A stretch of 49,159 nucleotides of DNA from Nodosilinea sp. WJT8-NPBG4 (GCA_019359285.1 JAHHHQ010000001.1:1-49159), one strand, 5' to 3'; shown: positions 25,029 to 34,815, numbered from the stretch's first letter. Notes: generated from the sequence alone by a model not told the origin. A program made the numbers and translations.

Positions 25029-28000
25029 CTTTCAAACCACTTCCCCGCAAGGGGACGGAAACAAGGCGGTAACACTGATCAGGTCGGCCATAGCCTCAGT
25101 GACTTTCAAACCACTTCCCCGCAAGGGGACGGAAACTAGTAATCTGACTTCGGCCAAAGTGTCAAGGGGTCTAGACTTTCAAACCACTTCCCCGCAAGGG
25201 GACAGAAACAACTCATCACCAAAGGTTAGGAGCAAGGCCAAGACAAGAAACTTTCAAACCACTTCCCCGCAAGGGGACAGAAACATTTCGCTGTGATACC
25301 AGACGCCAAAATCCTTGTTTTCTTTCAAGCCACTTCCCTGCAAGGGGACGGAAACTTGGCCAGGGTGTGGTTGTCAAGCGGCGTAGCCTTCTTCTTTCAA
25401 ACCACTTCCCCGCAAGGGGACGGGAACTTATCCCAGAATTTGTGGATGAGGGTAACGGTAGTAGACTGCTTTCAAACCACTTCCCCGCAAGGGGATGGAA
25501 ACCCCTCAAAAATGTAGCGATACTGCCGGTTCTTCCGGCTATCTTTCAAACCACTTCCCCATAAGGGGACGGAAATCCTCGTTCGTTAGCCCACCAGCTA
25601 ATATGCCCATTAATCTTTCAAACCACTTCCCCGCAAGGGGACGGAAACATTCCTTCGATAGCCTCAAGACTTATCGGGGCGGCCTCGCCCTTTCAAACCA
25701 CTTCCCCGCAAGGGGACGAAAACGTTTTCGCTATTCAACACCAATTCAACATGTTGAATCCTTCAAACCACTTCCCCGCAAGAGGACGGAAACTCTAGAA
25801 CTACGTCTGCACTGAAGCATTCACCTTCAGCCTTCAAACCACTTCCCCGGAAGGGGACGGGAACTGTACCTTTTTGGCCTTGTTGTAGGGTGCCGCAACG
25901 GCGACTTTCAAACCATTTCCCCGCAAGGGGACGGAAACATTTCGTCAACACGCTTGTCAGTCACATTAGCATTAACCTTTAAACCACTTCCCCGCAAGGG
26001 GACGGAAACTCAAGATCCGAGTAAGCTGGGACATAGTCTAAACCTTCAAACCACTTCCCCGCAAGGGGACGGAAACTCCTCACCTTCCGTTTCATCGCTG
26101 GTGTCAGTTGGGTTTGCCTTCAAACCACTTCCCCGCAAGGGGACGAAAACAGTAGTCATGGTCTTAATCTCCGAATATTTGTGGTTGGCCCCGCTTTCAA
26201 ACCACTTCCCCGCAAGGGGACGGAAACAACGGGTCTATATTTATAGGTCCAGTTCCGATGTTGACTTTCAAACCACTTCCCCGCAAGGGGACGGAAACGG
26301 ATGGCGTAGTGGCCCTTGAGTTTCCAGTAGTGAAATCTTTCAAATCACTTCCCCGCAAGGGGACGGGAACGGCATTGTTAAAACCATTTCCTCTATCAAC
26401 CTCCTGTTTTCTTAACCCATTCCCCGCAAGGGGACGGAAACGCTAGGGCTGCGGTGTTTACAGCATTGGGACGCTTTACTTTTCTAACTCATTCCCCGTA
26501 AGGGTATGGAAGCCATGAACCAGCATCTTTTGAGATCGATAGTCCCGTAGACCTCGCTTTCCTAATCCATTTCCCACAAGGGGACGGAAACATTCGTTCC
26601 ATGTACTTGAAGCCCGGTGCGAGCCTCATGATTTTCCTAACCCATTCCCTGCAAAGAGACGGAAACAGGAAATTGTAGGGTTCCGCTTGCAGCTCGGATA
26701 CTACTTATTTCCTAACCCATTCCCCGCAAGGGGACGGAAACTGGTTAGTTCTCACAATCTGATCTGTAGTACCGAGGAATCTTTCCTAACCCATTCCTCG
26801 TAAGGGGACGGAAACTCCGGCAGCTGCATGCGTACCTCGATCATGCCCTCGTCCCCCTTTCCTAACCCGTTCCCCGCAAGGGGATGGAAACGTTTCCGGC
26901 TGGACCCGAATAGGGTGATTTTGCGCTTTCAAACTACTTCCCCGCAAGGGGACGGAAACTCAGCGATGAGTGCTGCCAGTGAAGCGTATGCAGACATAAC
27001 TTTCAAACCACTTCCCCGCAAGGGGAAGGAAACCTTTGTAGCATCTTTGTAGCTTTGACCCAAGGTAATACTTTCAACCCACTTCCCCGCAAGGGGATGG
27101 AAACAATAGGCGCTTGCCCGATTTAAATAGCTTGGCCTCACTTTGTTCTTTCAAACCACTTCCCCGCAAGGGGACGGAAACACCTAGGGTATATTGTCTT
27201 GTCAGCTCGACGCGATTTCTTTCAAACCACTTCCCCGCAAGGGGACGGAAACACCTAGGGTATATTGTCTTGTCAGCTCGACGCGATTTCTTTCAAACCA
27301 CTTCCCCGCAAGGGGACGGAAACATCGCCCGTGGTGAATGCAACGCTGGCTTGGCTGTAAGCCACTTTCAAACCACTTCCCCGCAAGGGGACGGAAACAT
27401 AATTAGTTGAACCCGTGCTTCACTACGGCGAACAATCTTTCAAACCACTTCCCCGCAAGGGGACGGAAACCTTTAAACTCGCCGGGGTGTTTGATAGTGA
27501 ACAGCGATTTCTTTCAAATCACTTCCCCGCAAGGGGATGGAAACAAGAGGGGCATCACAGGCTACGGCCAGCAGATGGTTAAGCTTTCAAACCACTTCCC
27601 CGCAAGGGGACGGAAACAACCGGCGATCGTTCTGGTATAGGCTCTCAACCGTGTCTTTCAAACCACTTCCCCGTAAGGGGACGGAAACTCCTGAAAGTAG
27701 AGAATAATTTGCGGCTTATATTTCTTTCGAACCACTTCCCCGCAAGGGGACGGAAACAGTACACGACCCTCGATGTTGGAGAGGCCGATACCCTTTCAAC
27801 CCACTTCCCCGTAAGGGGACGGAAACTATTCACAGTGCCGGGTACGGTTCACCTTCTCGTTGTACTTTCAAACCACTTCCCCGCAAGGGGACGGAAACCC
27901 ATAGCCAATGTCGTCGAGGTAGGGGCGGCACACCTTTCAAACCACTTCCCCGCAAGGGGAAGAAAACAGTCACGAAAGTCGTGCCGATCAGCTTCTTCAT

Positions 28001-28113
28001 CTTTTCTTTCAAACCACTTCCCGCAAGGGGACGGAAACCCCCGGAAGTACCGGATCGAGTACCCGAGCCCGGTCGTATCCCTTTAAACCACTTCCCCGCA
28101 AGGGGACGGAAAC
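25029..28113 (+). CRISPR. CRISPR array 2, 43 repeats, mosaic of two repeat types
   Basis: Forty-three repeats with 42 spacers of about 33-43 bp, plus-strand crRNA sense. Thirty-six repeats are 34 bp, start CTTTCAAACCACTTCCCC and end GGGGACGGAAAC. Seven consecutive ones (starts near 26407, 26479, 26557, 26632, 26707, 26781, 26857) are instead 35-bp repeats of the array 1 type (CCTAACCCATTCCCC). Two neighbouring spacers (27182-27218 and 27253-27289) are identical. Substitutions are scattered, with a shortened repeat near 28006. The array ends 108 bp before the 3' end of the convergent cas6 gene. Frames read across it, rich in SNHFPARGRK-like peptides, are artefacts of the repeats. Confidence 0.95.
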
Positions 28114-28221
28114 CGCGGAAATCAGAAGGATGAATGGCTCGCCTGCATAACGCTCAGGCTGTTCTCCTTCTTTACCCCCTCTGTCCATCCCAGACTTTCG
28201 CTACATTTCTGCCTTCTGCCT

Positions 28222-29340
28222 TCATTCTTTCTCCCTCAGCGATCGCCGCCCCAGCTTGCTATAGGTCTTCGCCGTCTCATAGGGAATGCCCAAATCTTTT
28301 GCGATCGCTTGCAGCGAGTCCCCCAGCTCCCGTCGAGCCAAAACCGTCGCCCAGGTTTCCGCCGAGTCTTGGGCGCGGCTGCCCCCCGTGCGCTTCTTTT
28401 GGTTGATGAAATAAGTTGTCAGCTCGTCGATGCGATCGGCCAGCAGCCTTTGGGCCGCAGGCACCGCTTGAGGCTCTGCCTGGCTCAAGTGCCAGCCTAG
28501 GCGCGTTTGCCCCAGCCCAAAGGTTGTCTTGTGCCCCGTACCGCAGTAGGGCGCATAGTGCCCCAGCGTGTAGAACAACTGCACATACTCAGGCCTTTCG
28601 GCCTTGGCCCCTAGCCCATAGGTCACCGCCCCCGTAAACCCCGTCACTGACCCTCGCTTGCCAGCGGCAATCTTTTCACTGATCAACTCGTGCCGCTGAA
28701 ACACCACGTGGTCATCTACCCAATCGAGAAAATCATCCTGATCCACTGGCTGGCTTGAAAACTCATTCCACCGCCGCAGATAGCTATGAAACACATTTCT
28801 GGGCCAGGGCAGCGGCAAATGATGCCCCTTGCGGCGAAAGCTGGTAGGACTCACAAACGTCAGACTCAGGCTCCGCCCCGACTCTACAGTAGCCAGCTCG
28901 TTGTAGGTCATTGGTGCCGGGGCTAAGCTCACCTGGCGAATTTTTAGCGGTGCGTTTTTGAGAGCGACATACTCTGGTAACTGCTTGAGCCACCGCGCTA
29001 AGACTGCCACTACAGGCTGAGTAAACCCATTGACATGCCAGTGGTAGGGTTTGCCCGCCTGAAGCTGTAAACTGCGGCTGTGAGTCGAGAACTGGCCGCT
29101 CAGACCTGCAATGTTAAAGGCCTTCTCTGTTTCAACATCATGCAGCTGAGCCGATAGCTCAGGGTCTAGCTGCTGAATCTGACCCAAAAACCAGGCATGC
29201 AGCCCAATGGTGTACTGAGGATACAGCTCATAGGCTTCTTCAGCAACCAGATCAAACCGCAGACCTACTAGCTCCGTTTCGAGCGGCCAGCGCTGCTCCA
29301 CAGCCAAACTGGCTGTCTCCTTGGTATTTCGTTCGGGCAT
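28222..29340 (-). CDS. cas6: Cas6 CRISPR RNA endoribonuclease with C-terminal HTH
   Basis: Processes the precursor transcript inside the repeat to give crRNAs with an 8-nt 5' handle. The 372 aa from the ATG at 29340 hold two ferredoxin-like halves (ETELVGLRFDLVAEE near the start; SLSLTFVSPTSFRRKGHHLP) and the Cas6 glycine-rich loop CGTGHKTTFGLGQTRLGW. After it, roughly 60 residues form an extra helical region (SLQAIAKDLGIPYETAKTY) that reads like a helix-turn-helix. The frame continues upstream to a TTG at 29424, but that stretch looks non-coding. Convergent with array 2 and outside the effector operon, hence separately expressed. Confidence 0.88.
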   Translation of the reverse strand: MPERNTKETASLAVEQRWPLETELVGLRFDLVAEEAYELYPQYTIGLHAWFLGQIQQLDPELSAQLHDVETEKAFNIAGLSGQFSTHSRSLQLQAGKPYHWHVNGFTQPVVAVLARWLKQLPEYVALKNAPLKIRQVSLAPAPMTYNELATVESGRSLSLTFVSPTSFRRKGHHLPLPWPRNVFHSYLRRWNEFSSQPVDQDDFLDWVDDHVVFQRHELISEKIAAGKRGSVTGFTGAVTYGLGAKAERPEYVQLFYTLGHYAPYCGTGHKTTFGLGQTRLGWHLSQAEPQAVPAAQRLLADRIDELTTYFINQKKRTGGSRAQDSAETWATVLARRELGDSLQAIAKDLGIPYETAKTYSKLGRRSLREKE

Positions 29341-30219
29341 AGGGGCATCACAACGCTTAGGCCAAGTATATTTCAATCCCCACCGGGGGACTTGTACTGA
29401 TGACTGATCCAGGCAAAACTCCAAAATTCTATTGTCTGCAGGTCGTCACTCTAGGTTCCGTGCCTAAAACTGGTCACGGCTAAAGCTTCAGCGCAAATCG
29501 ATCTGGCCTGGGGGCTTAGGAAATAGGTGTTGGATACAGCCTGTAATCTGCGCCGCGATCGCCTACCCCGCTCGAGGCGCAATCGCCATATAGCTCAGCC
29601 GGCCAGCAACGCTTATCCTACGCCACCCCTCCATCATCACCACCACCTTCGCGCCTGGCCAGGCTGAACATAGAGAGTGTTAAGGGTGAGCCAGAACAAC
29701 TGCGTTCACTCGAAGCAAGGACTTATTCGGACTTGGAGAAAGCACTTGAAGGAACGATACGGGACTGAAAAAGGCTGTATCGCGGTTGGGATCAGTATCG
29801 GGACACAATACCATTTAAGGCTTTAGGACACTTTTATACAATTAGCAGTCGTCTGGTGGACGATGCTGGTACTCCCGCTAGCTTGAACACGATGTTGAGT
29901 AGATGTTGAGTCAATGTTGAGTACTTACTCAACACTCTATAAGCGTTGAAAGCAGGGGCTTAGACCTCTATCACTGAGCTGTCGTTGAGTAGGTTGAGTA
30001 GATCTCGACCTACTCAACCCTCTTCAGAAATTGGAATAAGGCTGGGCTCTGCTGAAACCCAGCAAAAAAAAGGGCTTTAAGTCCTGAACGTCCTAGACTG
30101 CCCTACCGGGAGGGAAAATCAAAAATATTTGGGGGCAGCAACACAGACATTAAGCCCACTTTTGCCACAAAAACAGGCCAGTGGGCGGGCCAGTCTATAT
30201 TGCTAACCCCTGAAAACAG
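29341..30219. other. Long intergenic region at the island/core boundary
   Basis: About 880 bp between the cas6 start and the tRNA-His 3' end. I see no convincing gene on either strand. It contains the TTGAGTA repeat cluster (29895-30019) and a small hairpin with an adjacent A-run near 30045-30072. I found no copy of the tRNA 3' end that would mark an att site. Confidence 0.5.
29895..30019. repeat. Cluster of TTGAGTA repeats with two palindromes
   Basis: TGTTGAGT occurs three times as direct repeats about 10-12 bp apart (from 29894, 29904 and 29915). The third starts a perfect palindrome with 9-bp arms (TGTTGAGTA/TACTCAACA, 29915-29934). TTGAGTAGG follows near 29985, then a second inverted repeat with 10-bp arms (GGTTGAGTAG/CTACTCAACC, 29992-30019, 8-bp loop). 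It is built like an iteron or protein-binding cluster, or the end of a small mobile repeat. Confidence 0.65.
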
Positions 30220-30293
30220 GGCGGATGATGGGGCTCGAACCCACGAATGGTGGAATCACAATCCACTGCCTTAACCACTTGGCTACACCCGCC
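30220..30293 (-). tRNA. trnH: tRNA-His (GTG anticodon)
   Basis: A full cloverleaf on the minus strand. The acceptor stem is GCGGGTG paired with CATCCGC, preceded by the extra G-1 facing discriminator C73, as expected for tRNA-His. The anticodon stem-loop GTGGA-TTGTGAT-TCCAC gives anticodon GTG. The T arm is CGTGG-GTTCGAG-CCCC-like. CCA is not encoded. The 3' end points toward the CRISPR/mobile half, so this is a plausible anchor for island integration. Confidence 0.95.
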
Positions 30294-30412
30294 ATATTCG
30301 CGCTACTTAATATAGCATCGATGATTGCCTCAGTGCCACGCCTGGGCTAACTTTTGTTTTGAAGGTTTCTAAAGCTGAGATGCCGTAGCGTAAAGCTGAC
30401 TTAGAAGCGCCT

Positions 30413-30432
30413 GAGGGAACTGAGGTTCCCTC
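30413..30432. other. Hairpin upstream of the TIGR04283 glycosyltransferase
   Basis: Perfect 8-bp arms GAGGGAAC and GTTCCCTC enclose TGAG. No T-run follows, so it is more likely an RNA structure in the leader of the next gene than a terminator. The sequence between the tRNA and the gene shows nothing else. Confidence 0.4.
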
Positions 30433-30508
30433 CAGTGAGGGTGGCTGTTTTTGCGTTTAGGCGGCAAGGTTGTGCCGTACTGGGGTTTATCTGTCTTTGG
30501 GGTTTGCC

Positions 30509-31249
30509 ATGCCGGTTTCAATCATCATCCCCACCTGGAACGAGGCGGCCTGTCTGGGCCGTACCCTAAACGTGCTGCAGGGTCTCAACCCACCACCGCG
30601 TGAAATTCTGTTGGTGGATGGGGGCAGCCGCGATCGCACCCTAGCGATCGCCCACGACTGGGCCGATCGCCTGCCATTGACAGTGCTCCAGGCTCCTGCT
30701 CGGGGGCGTTCGGTGCAGATGAACTGGGGGGCTAGTGCTGCCAAGGGCGACGTGCTGTGCTTTCTTCACGCTGACACACTCATCCCCGACGACCTGGTAC
30801 AGGTCGTAGAAAGCACCTTAGCCAATCCGGCGGTGGCTGGCGGCGGGTTTATCTCTCTGATGGCTGGGCCGCAAAAAACTCACTGGGGCATTTCGCTGCA
30901 CAATGCCCTCAAAACCTACTACGCGCCGCTGCTGTTTCGGCCTCATTTATTTGTACGTGGGCTGCGCCTGCTGTTTGGCGACCAGGTCATATTCTGCCGT
31001 CGGGCCGATTTTATCGCCTGTGGCGGCTTTGACCCTGCTCTACCGATCATGGAAGAAGCTGACCTGTGCCTAAAGCTTTGCCGCCGGGGCCGCCTGTGCC
31101 AGCTCAGCCGAGTCGTTCAATCTTCAGACCGACGGGTGGCTGCTTGGGGAACTTTAAAGGCCAATGCCATCTACTTAATGATCGGGGTGCTGTGGGGGAT
31201 CGGGGTGCCCGCTACGACCCTGAAGCGATTTTATGAGGAGGTTCGTTAA
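30509..31249 (+). CDS. TIGR04283-family (arsenosugar type) glycosyltransferase
   Basis: Family 2 GT-A glycosyltransferase of 246 aa. It starts MPVSIIIPTWNEAACLGRTL with the nucleotide-binding strand, then EILLVDGGSRDRT, LHADT (DxD-like metal site), and GFDPALPIMEEADLCLKLCR, the acceptor-side E-D block. A C-terminal hydrophobic stretch (YLMIGVLWGIGVP) may touch the membrane. TIGR04283 members are annotated for arsenosugar biosynthesis. A TIGR04282 partner is at 39657-40307 in this window. The ATG at 30509 is the family start; 13 upstream in-frame codons look spurious. Confidence 0.85.
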   Translation: MPVSIIIPTWNEAACLGRTLNVLQGLNPPPREILLVDGGSRDRTLAIAHDWADRLPLTVLQAPARGRSVQMNWGASAAKGDVLCFLHADTLIPDDLVQVVESTLANPAVAGGGFISLMAGPQKTHWGISLHNALKTYYAPLLFRPHLFVRGLRLLFGDQVIFCRRADFIACGGFDPALPIMEEADLCLKLCRRGRLCQLSRVVQSSDRRVAAWGTLKANAIYLMIGVLWGIGVPATTLKRFYEEVR

Positions 31250-31637
31250 GGTTGACGAACGAGTAGAACTCTCAAGCCGTTTGTACAAAAGCAGCCTCAT
31301 AAAATAGCCACTGCGCCTAGGCCATCGACCAATACAGCCGGCAAGAATTGGGATGGTGCAGGTGTATGGCGATCGCGATCGAAAGTAATGCAGACTGTCC
31401 TAACCGCTCTGGCGGCGACCATAAATCTCTAATTCGCCAGACTCGAAACCGACGGCACACAACCATTTCCACGACTTGACTAGCGCGAAAGAACTTCTCT
31501 GCTAGATGTATGTAAAGTTTCTTTACGTATCTCCGGATTTAAATCTGCTTTACAAAGTTAAGCGTAGTTGGCATGAAAACCTTACCCAGCAGGGTTGACT
31601 TGAACAAGGTTCAAGTGCCCGGCATAGGAGCGTTTGC
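31250..31637. other. Intergenic region upstream of the DUF4394/DUF4114 gene
   Basis: A 388-bp stretch with no convincing gene. It holds a HIP1 site near 31368-31380 and a small inverted repeat, GTAAAG-TTT-CTTTAC, near 31510, in an AT-rich patch that could be part of the downstream gene's promoter region. Confidence 0.4.
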
Positions 31638-33440
31638 ATGAGCCCCCTTGATGCTGAAGCCCCCGCTTCTGAAACACCCCCAGTCCCTACTCAGCCCCTT
31701 GCCTTTGTCGAAGCTAACGATGCTGAAGAACAGCCCGATGGAGCCTTCTCCATCGGTTCTGATCTGATACAGCCACTGGCATCGATCTCTGGAAGCCTCT
31801 CTGGAGATGCCGATCTCTTTCAAATCTTCATTTCGGGCGAGCAGCCCTTTTCCGCAACGACGCTGAATGCAGACACTCTGCTCGGCCTGCCCATCGACAA
31901 TGCTTTGGGGATTCCCACCAGCCTGCTGGAAGATCCTCAGCTCTTTCTGTTCGATAGTGCGGGCAATGGCGTCTATGGCAACGACGATCTGTTTGGCTCG
32001 GCCCAAGCAACTTTGCCCTCTAGGACAGGCTTGCTCACTCCGGGCATTTACTACCTGGCCATTTCTGGGTTCGATTACGACCCCATCAGCACCGGCGGGG
32101 AAATCTTTCCCGACGAATCTTTCGATGGCGTTTTGTTGCCCACCGGACCGGGTGCAGGCTCCCCACTAGTGGGGTTTGCTGGAGAGGGTGCCCCTAGCGG
32201 TGCCTACACCATTGCCCTTACCGGTGCCCAAACCGTTGCGCCGACCCCGCCGCCCGCCGTCTTCGACCTGTTGGGACTGACCGACGACAATCAGCTCGTG
32301 TCGTTTTCCACCGGGAATCTGGCCCAAGCAACTCCGTTGTCTGTGACTGGTATTGAGGGTAGTCTCATAGGCATTGATGTGCGTCCGGCCAACGGATTGA
32401 TCTACGGCCTCACAACCACTAACCAGCTCTACACCCTGGCTCTCAAGGGCAACGTGGCCGAAGCGACGCTGGTGAGCACCTTGTCTCAGCCCTTTGAAGG
32501 CGGAGTCGTTGCGGGCTTTGACTTTAACCCCGTGGCCGATCGCCTACGTCTGGTGGGTGAGAACGATCAAAGCTTCCGCATCAATGTCGATACCGGTGCA
32601 GTGATTGTCGACGGCACCCTCGCCTTTGGCCCTGGGGATTCTAATGCCGGGGCCAACCCCAGCGTAACTGGGGCCGCTTACACCAACTCGTTTGCGGGCA
32701 CCACCGCGACGCAGCTCTTTGACATTGACGCTGAGTTGGATACTCTTGTGCTGCAAAGCCCGCCCAACGATGGCACCTTACAAACGGTAGGCGCGTTGGG
32801 TTTTGACCTCGACAGTTTGGGGGGGTTCGAAATTGTGGCCTCCTCGGCAGGAGACAATACGGCCTTTGTGGTGTCTGACGCGACCCTTTATGCCCTTAAC
32901 CTTGAGTCTGGTGCCGCGACCAGCCTGGGGGCGATCGGAACAGACGACACGATCAATTTTCAGGGATTGACGGCTGCACCGTCGGTGCCTGATGTCGAGC
33001 CATTGCCCGAACTGTTTGACCTGACCGGCTTTGATGGCAACGTGGCGGTCAACGTGATTCAGCAGCTCTCCCGCGAGGCCTTTTTTGATAACGTGCTGGC
33101 TTTTTACGAGACCGATGCCCTGGGACAGGTGGATGGCTTGCTGCCCGGGGACGCAGGCTATGAAGCCGCCGTTGCCGCCAATCTTCTCGATGGCATCGCC
33201 CTGACGGTTGGCAACAACCAAAGTATCGATGCAATGCTCAACCTCCCCGGCGGCACCTACTACGCGCCGGCCTTGCTGATTGATGGCGACATCAACAACC
33301 TGGCAACGGTAGATGACGCAGCCCTAGGGCAAACGCGCATTAAACGTGAGGGGAATACGTGGCGGTTTGAGGATGCCGGAGATTTTGACTTTAACGACTT
33401 AATCGTGACGATTGCTCCTGAAGTCAGCATGATCGCCTAG
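31638..33440 (+). CDS. Secreted-type DUF4394 and DUF4114 domain protein
   Basis: 600-aa acidic, Gly/Asp-rich protein without a classical signal peptide. Residues about 35-200 resemble a pre-peptidase C-terminal/beta-sandwich region (SGSLSGDADLFQIFIS, LTPGIYYLAISGFDYDP). Residues about 210-450 form a DUF4394 beta-propeller-like repeat region (DLLGLTDDNQLVSFS, IGIDVRPANGLIYGLTT, RLRLVGENDQSFRIN). The C-terminus ends in the DUF4114 calcium-site-like motif WRFEDAGDFDFNDLIVTI. Such cyanobacterial proteins are likely extracellular and often exported by type I secretion. AGGAG lies 7 bp before the ATG. Confidence 0.8.
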   Translation: MSPLDAEAPASETPPVPTQPLAFVEANDAEEQPDGAFSIGSDLIQPLASISGSLSGDADLFQIFISGEQPFSATTLNADTLLGLPIDNALGIPTSLLEDPQLFLFDSAGNGVYGNDDLFGSAQATLPSRTGLLTPGIYYLAISGFDYDPISTGGEIFPDESFDGVLLPTGPGAGSPLVGFAGEGAPSGAYTIALTGAQTVAPTPPPAVFDLLGLTDDNQLVSFSTGNLAQATPLSVTGIEGSLIGIDVRPANGLIYGLTTTNQLYTLALKGNVAEATLVSTLSQPFEGGVVAGFDFNPVADRLRLVGENDQSFRINVDTGAVIVDGTLAFGPGDSNAGANPSVTGAAYTNSFAGTTATQLFDIDAELDTLVLQSPPNDGTLQTVGALGFDLDSLGGFEIVASSAGDNTAFVVSDATLYALNLESGAATSLGAIGTDDTINFQGLTAAPSVPDVEPLPELFDLTGFDGNVAVNVIQQLSREAFFDNVLAFYETDALGQVDGLLPGDAGYEAAVAANLLDGIALTVGNNQSIDAMLNLPGGTYYAPALLIDGDINNLATVDDAALGQTRIKREGNTWRFEDAGDFDFNDLIVTIAPEVSMIA

Positions 33441-33552
33441 CGATCGCAAAGTTGGTCTCTCCATCCCATCGACAAATTTTGGAAGCTAAACTGTTTGGCT
33501 TTCAAGACCCCAATTTCGTAGTTCTTATCCAGAATCAAGGGTTATACCTACA

Positions 33553-34776
33553 ATGAAGACCACGAACCAGACCTTTAAGAAGTCTCTGCTTGCTGCTGGG
33601 TTATTGCTTGGGCTTGCAACCACCATTGGCGCAGGCGCTGTGTTTGTCAATGCGTCTGACCACGATGACGGCGAGTCAGAAATCAAAGGGCGCAACCTGA
33701 ACCTGACCGATCTTTATGTGTTCCGAGAAAGCGATCAAAATCCTGCCGCTTCACCGGAAAATTTGGTGCTGATTATGGATACCAATCCCCGCTCTGTGGC
33801 AGGGCAGCAGTATTATTTCAGCACCCGCGCTAAGTACAAGTTTAATATTTCCCGAGTTAGCAACAACGATGCTACGCCGACAGGGTTATCGGATGTTGTC
33901 CTAGAGTTTGAGTTTGGCCCGCCGAAAGGCAACAATCGCCAAGATTACAAGATGACGATCACCAAAGACGGCAGCAAGGACGTAATTACTGGCCAGACAA
34001 CCGCATTGAGCGAGCCTCCAGTGCTGAATACAGGCACCGTCGATGGCTCGAACGTTCAGGTATTTGCAGGGCTGCGCGAAGATCCGTTCTTCTTTGATGT
34101 AGAACAGTTCTTTCGGGTGCGGGCTGGGGCGCTAGGCAAAGGGCCTGCGGTTGGGTTTCGCGACCCCGCTACAGCGGTAGATTTCACCAAAGGGTATAAC
34201 GTCAATGCGATCGCCGTTCAGCTGCCGATCGACCTTTTACAGGGCTCAAGCAGTGCCACCACCTTTGATGTGTGGATGACGGTGACGCTGCCGGGGAGCA
34301 AGAAATTTAATCAAGTCGAGCGCTTGGCTCGCCCCGCTATCAATGAGGGCCTGATCGTCACCAACGACTTTTTGAACACCCTTAACAGCGTTGATCCAGC
34401 CTTTGAGGCTGCAATTTTGGCGGGTCAGGAACCGGCCGCCAGTGCGGGGGCTCCTATTGTTGCAGAAGCCAAACAAACGCTGCTGGCGCTCGGCAATAGC
34501 GAGGAGCGGGCCAATGCCCTGCTCGGGGCATTTCTGCCCGATGTTATGCGAATCGACACGACCGGGCCGAGCGGCTACGCCAATGCCCTCAATGCTAACA
34601 ATAGCCCCATTCGGGGGCGACTACTGATGGATGACGTTGTCGATATCACGCTCTCCGTGCTTACCGCCGGCGCCATCACCAGCGATGGTGTGTCCTATCA
34701 AGGAACCCCCGGTAACGAGGCCCAGGGCCATGATCCTCTTGTGCCGTCTTTCCCCTACCTGGCTCCTGCTAACTAG
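33553..34776 (+). CDS. DUF4331 protein, exported
   Basis: 407 aa with an N-terminal signal peptide (basic start, then LLAAGLLLGLATTIGAGAVFVNA). The DUF4331 landmarks are SDHDDGESEIKGRNLNLTDLYVF, LVLIMDTNPRS, DPFFFDVEQFFRVR, and near the C-terminus RLLMDDVVDITLSVLT. DUF4331 proteins have no established function. Here the gene is followed by a TPR gene and a nickel/cobalt-type transporter, a grouping suggesting a periplasmic metal-related role, which is inference. A 9-bp-stem hairpin follows the stop. Confidence 0.85.
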   Translation: MKTTNQTFKKSLLAAGLLLGLATTIGAGAVFVNASDHDDGESEIKGRNLNLTDLYVFRESDQNPAASPENLVLIMDTNPRSVAGQQYYFSTRAKYKFNISRVSNNDATPTGLSDVVLEFEFGPPKGNNRQDYKMTITKDGSKDVITGQTTALSEPPVLNTGTVDGSNVQVFAGLREDPFFFDVEQFFRVRAGALGKGPAVGFRDPATAVDFTKGYNVNAIAVQLPIDLLQGSSSATTFDVWMTVTLPGSKKFNQVERLARPAINEGLIVTNDFLNTLNSVDPAFEAAILAGQEPAASAGAPIVAEAKQTLLALGNSEERANALLGAFLPDVMRIDTTGPSGYANALNANNSPIRGRLLMDDVVDITLSVLTAGAITSDGVSYQGTPGNEAQGHDPLVPSFPYLAPAN

Positions 34777-34787
34777 CCGTTCACATT

Positions 34788-34808
34788 CTCCCTGCTGTTA
34801 GCAGGGAG
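34788..34808. other. Hairpin after the DUF4331 gene
   Basis: CTCCCTGCT and AGCAGGGAG form a perfect 9-bp stem with a GTT loop 12 bp after the stop. There is no T-run after it, so it would slow or stabilise the transcript end, not act as a classic intrinsic terminator. Confidence 0.45.
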
Positions 34809-34815
34809 AGTAAAT

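Noticed and set aside
25099..28086. Open frames across array 2 such as 25495-25815 and 27709-28086
   Set aside because: Repeat-derived peptides (SNHFPARGRK type); no start signals or family match.
1..30219. Cas12k, tracrRNA, cas1 or cas2
   Set aside because: Looked for RuvC-type signatures and adaptation genes on both strands; none seen, so a complete V-K element or an adaptation module is not claimed.
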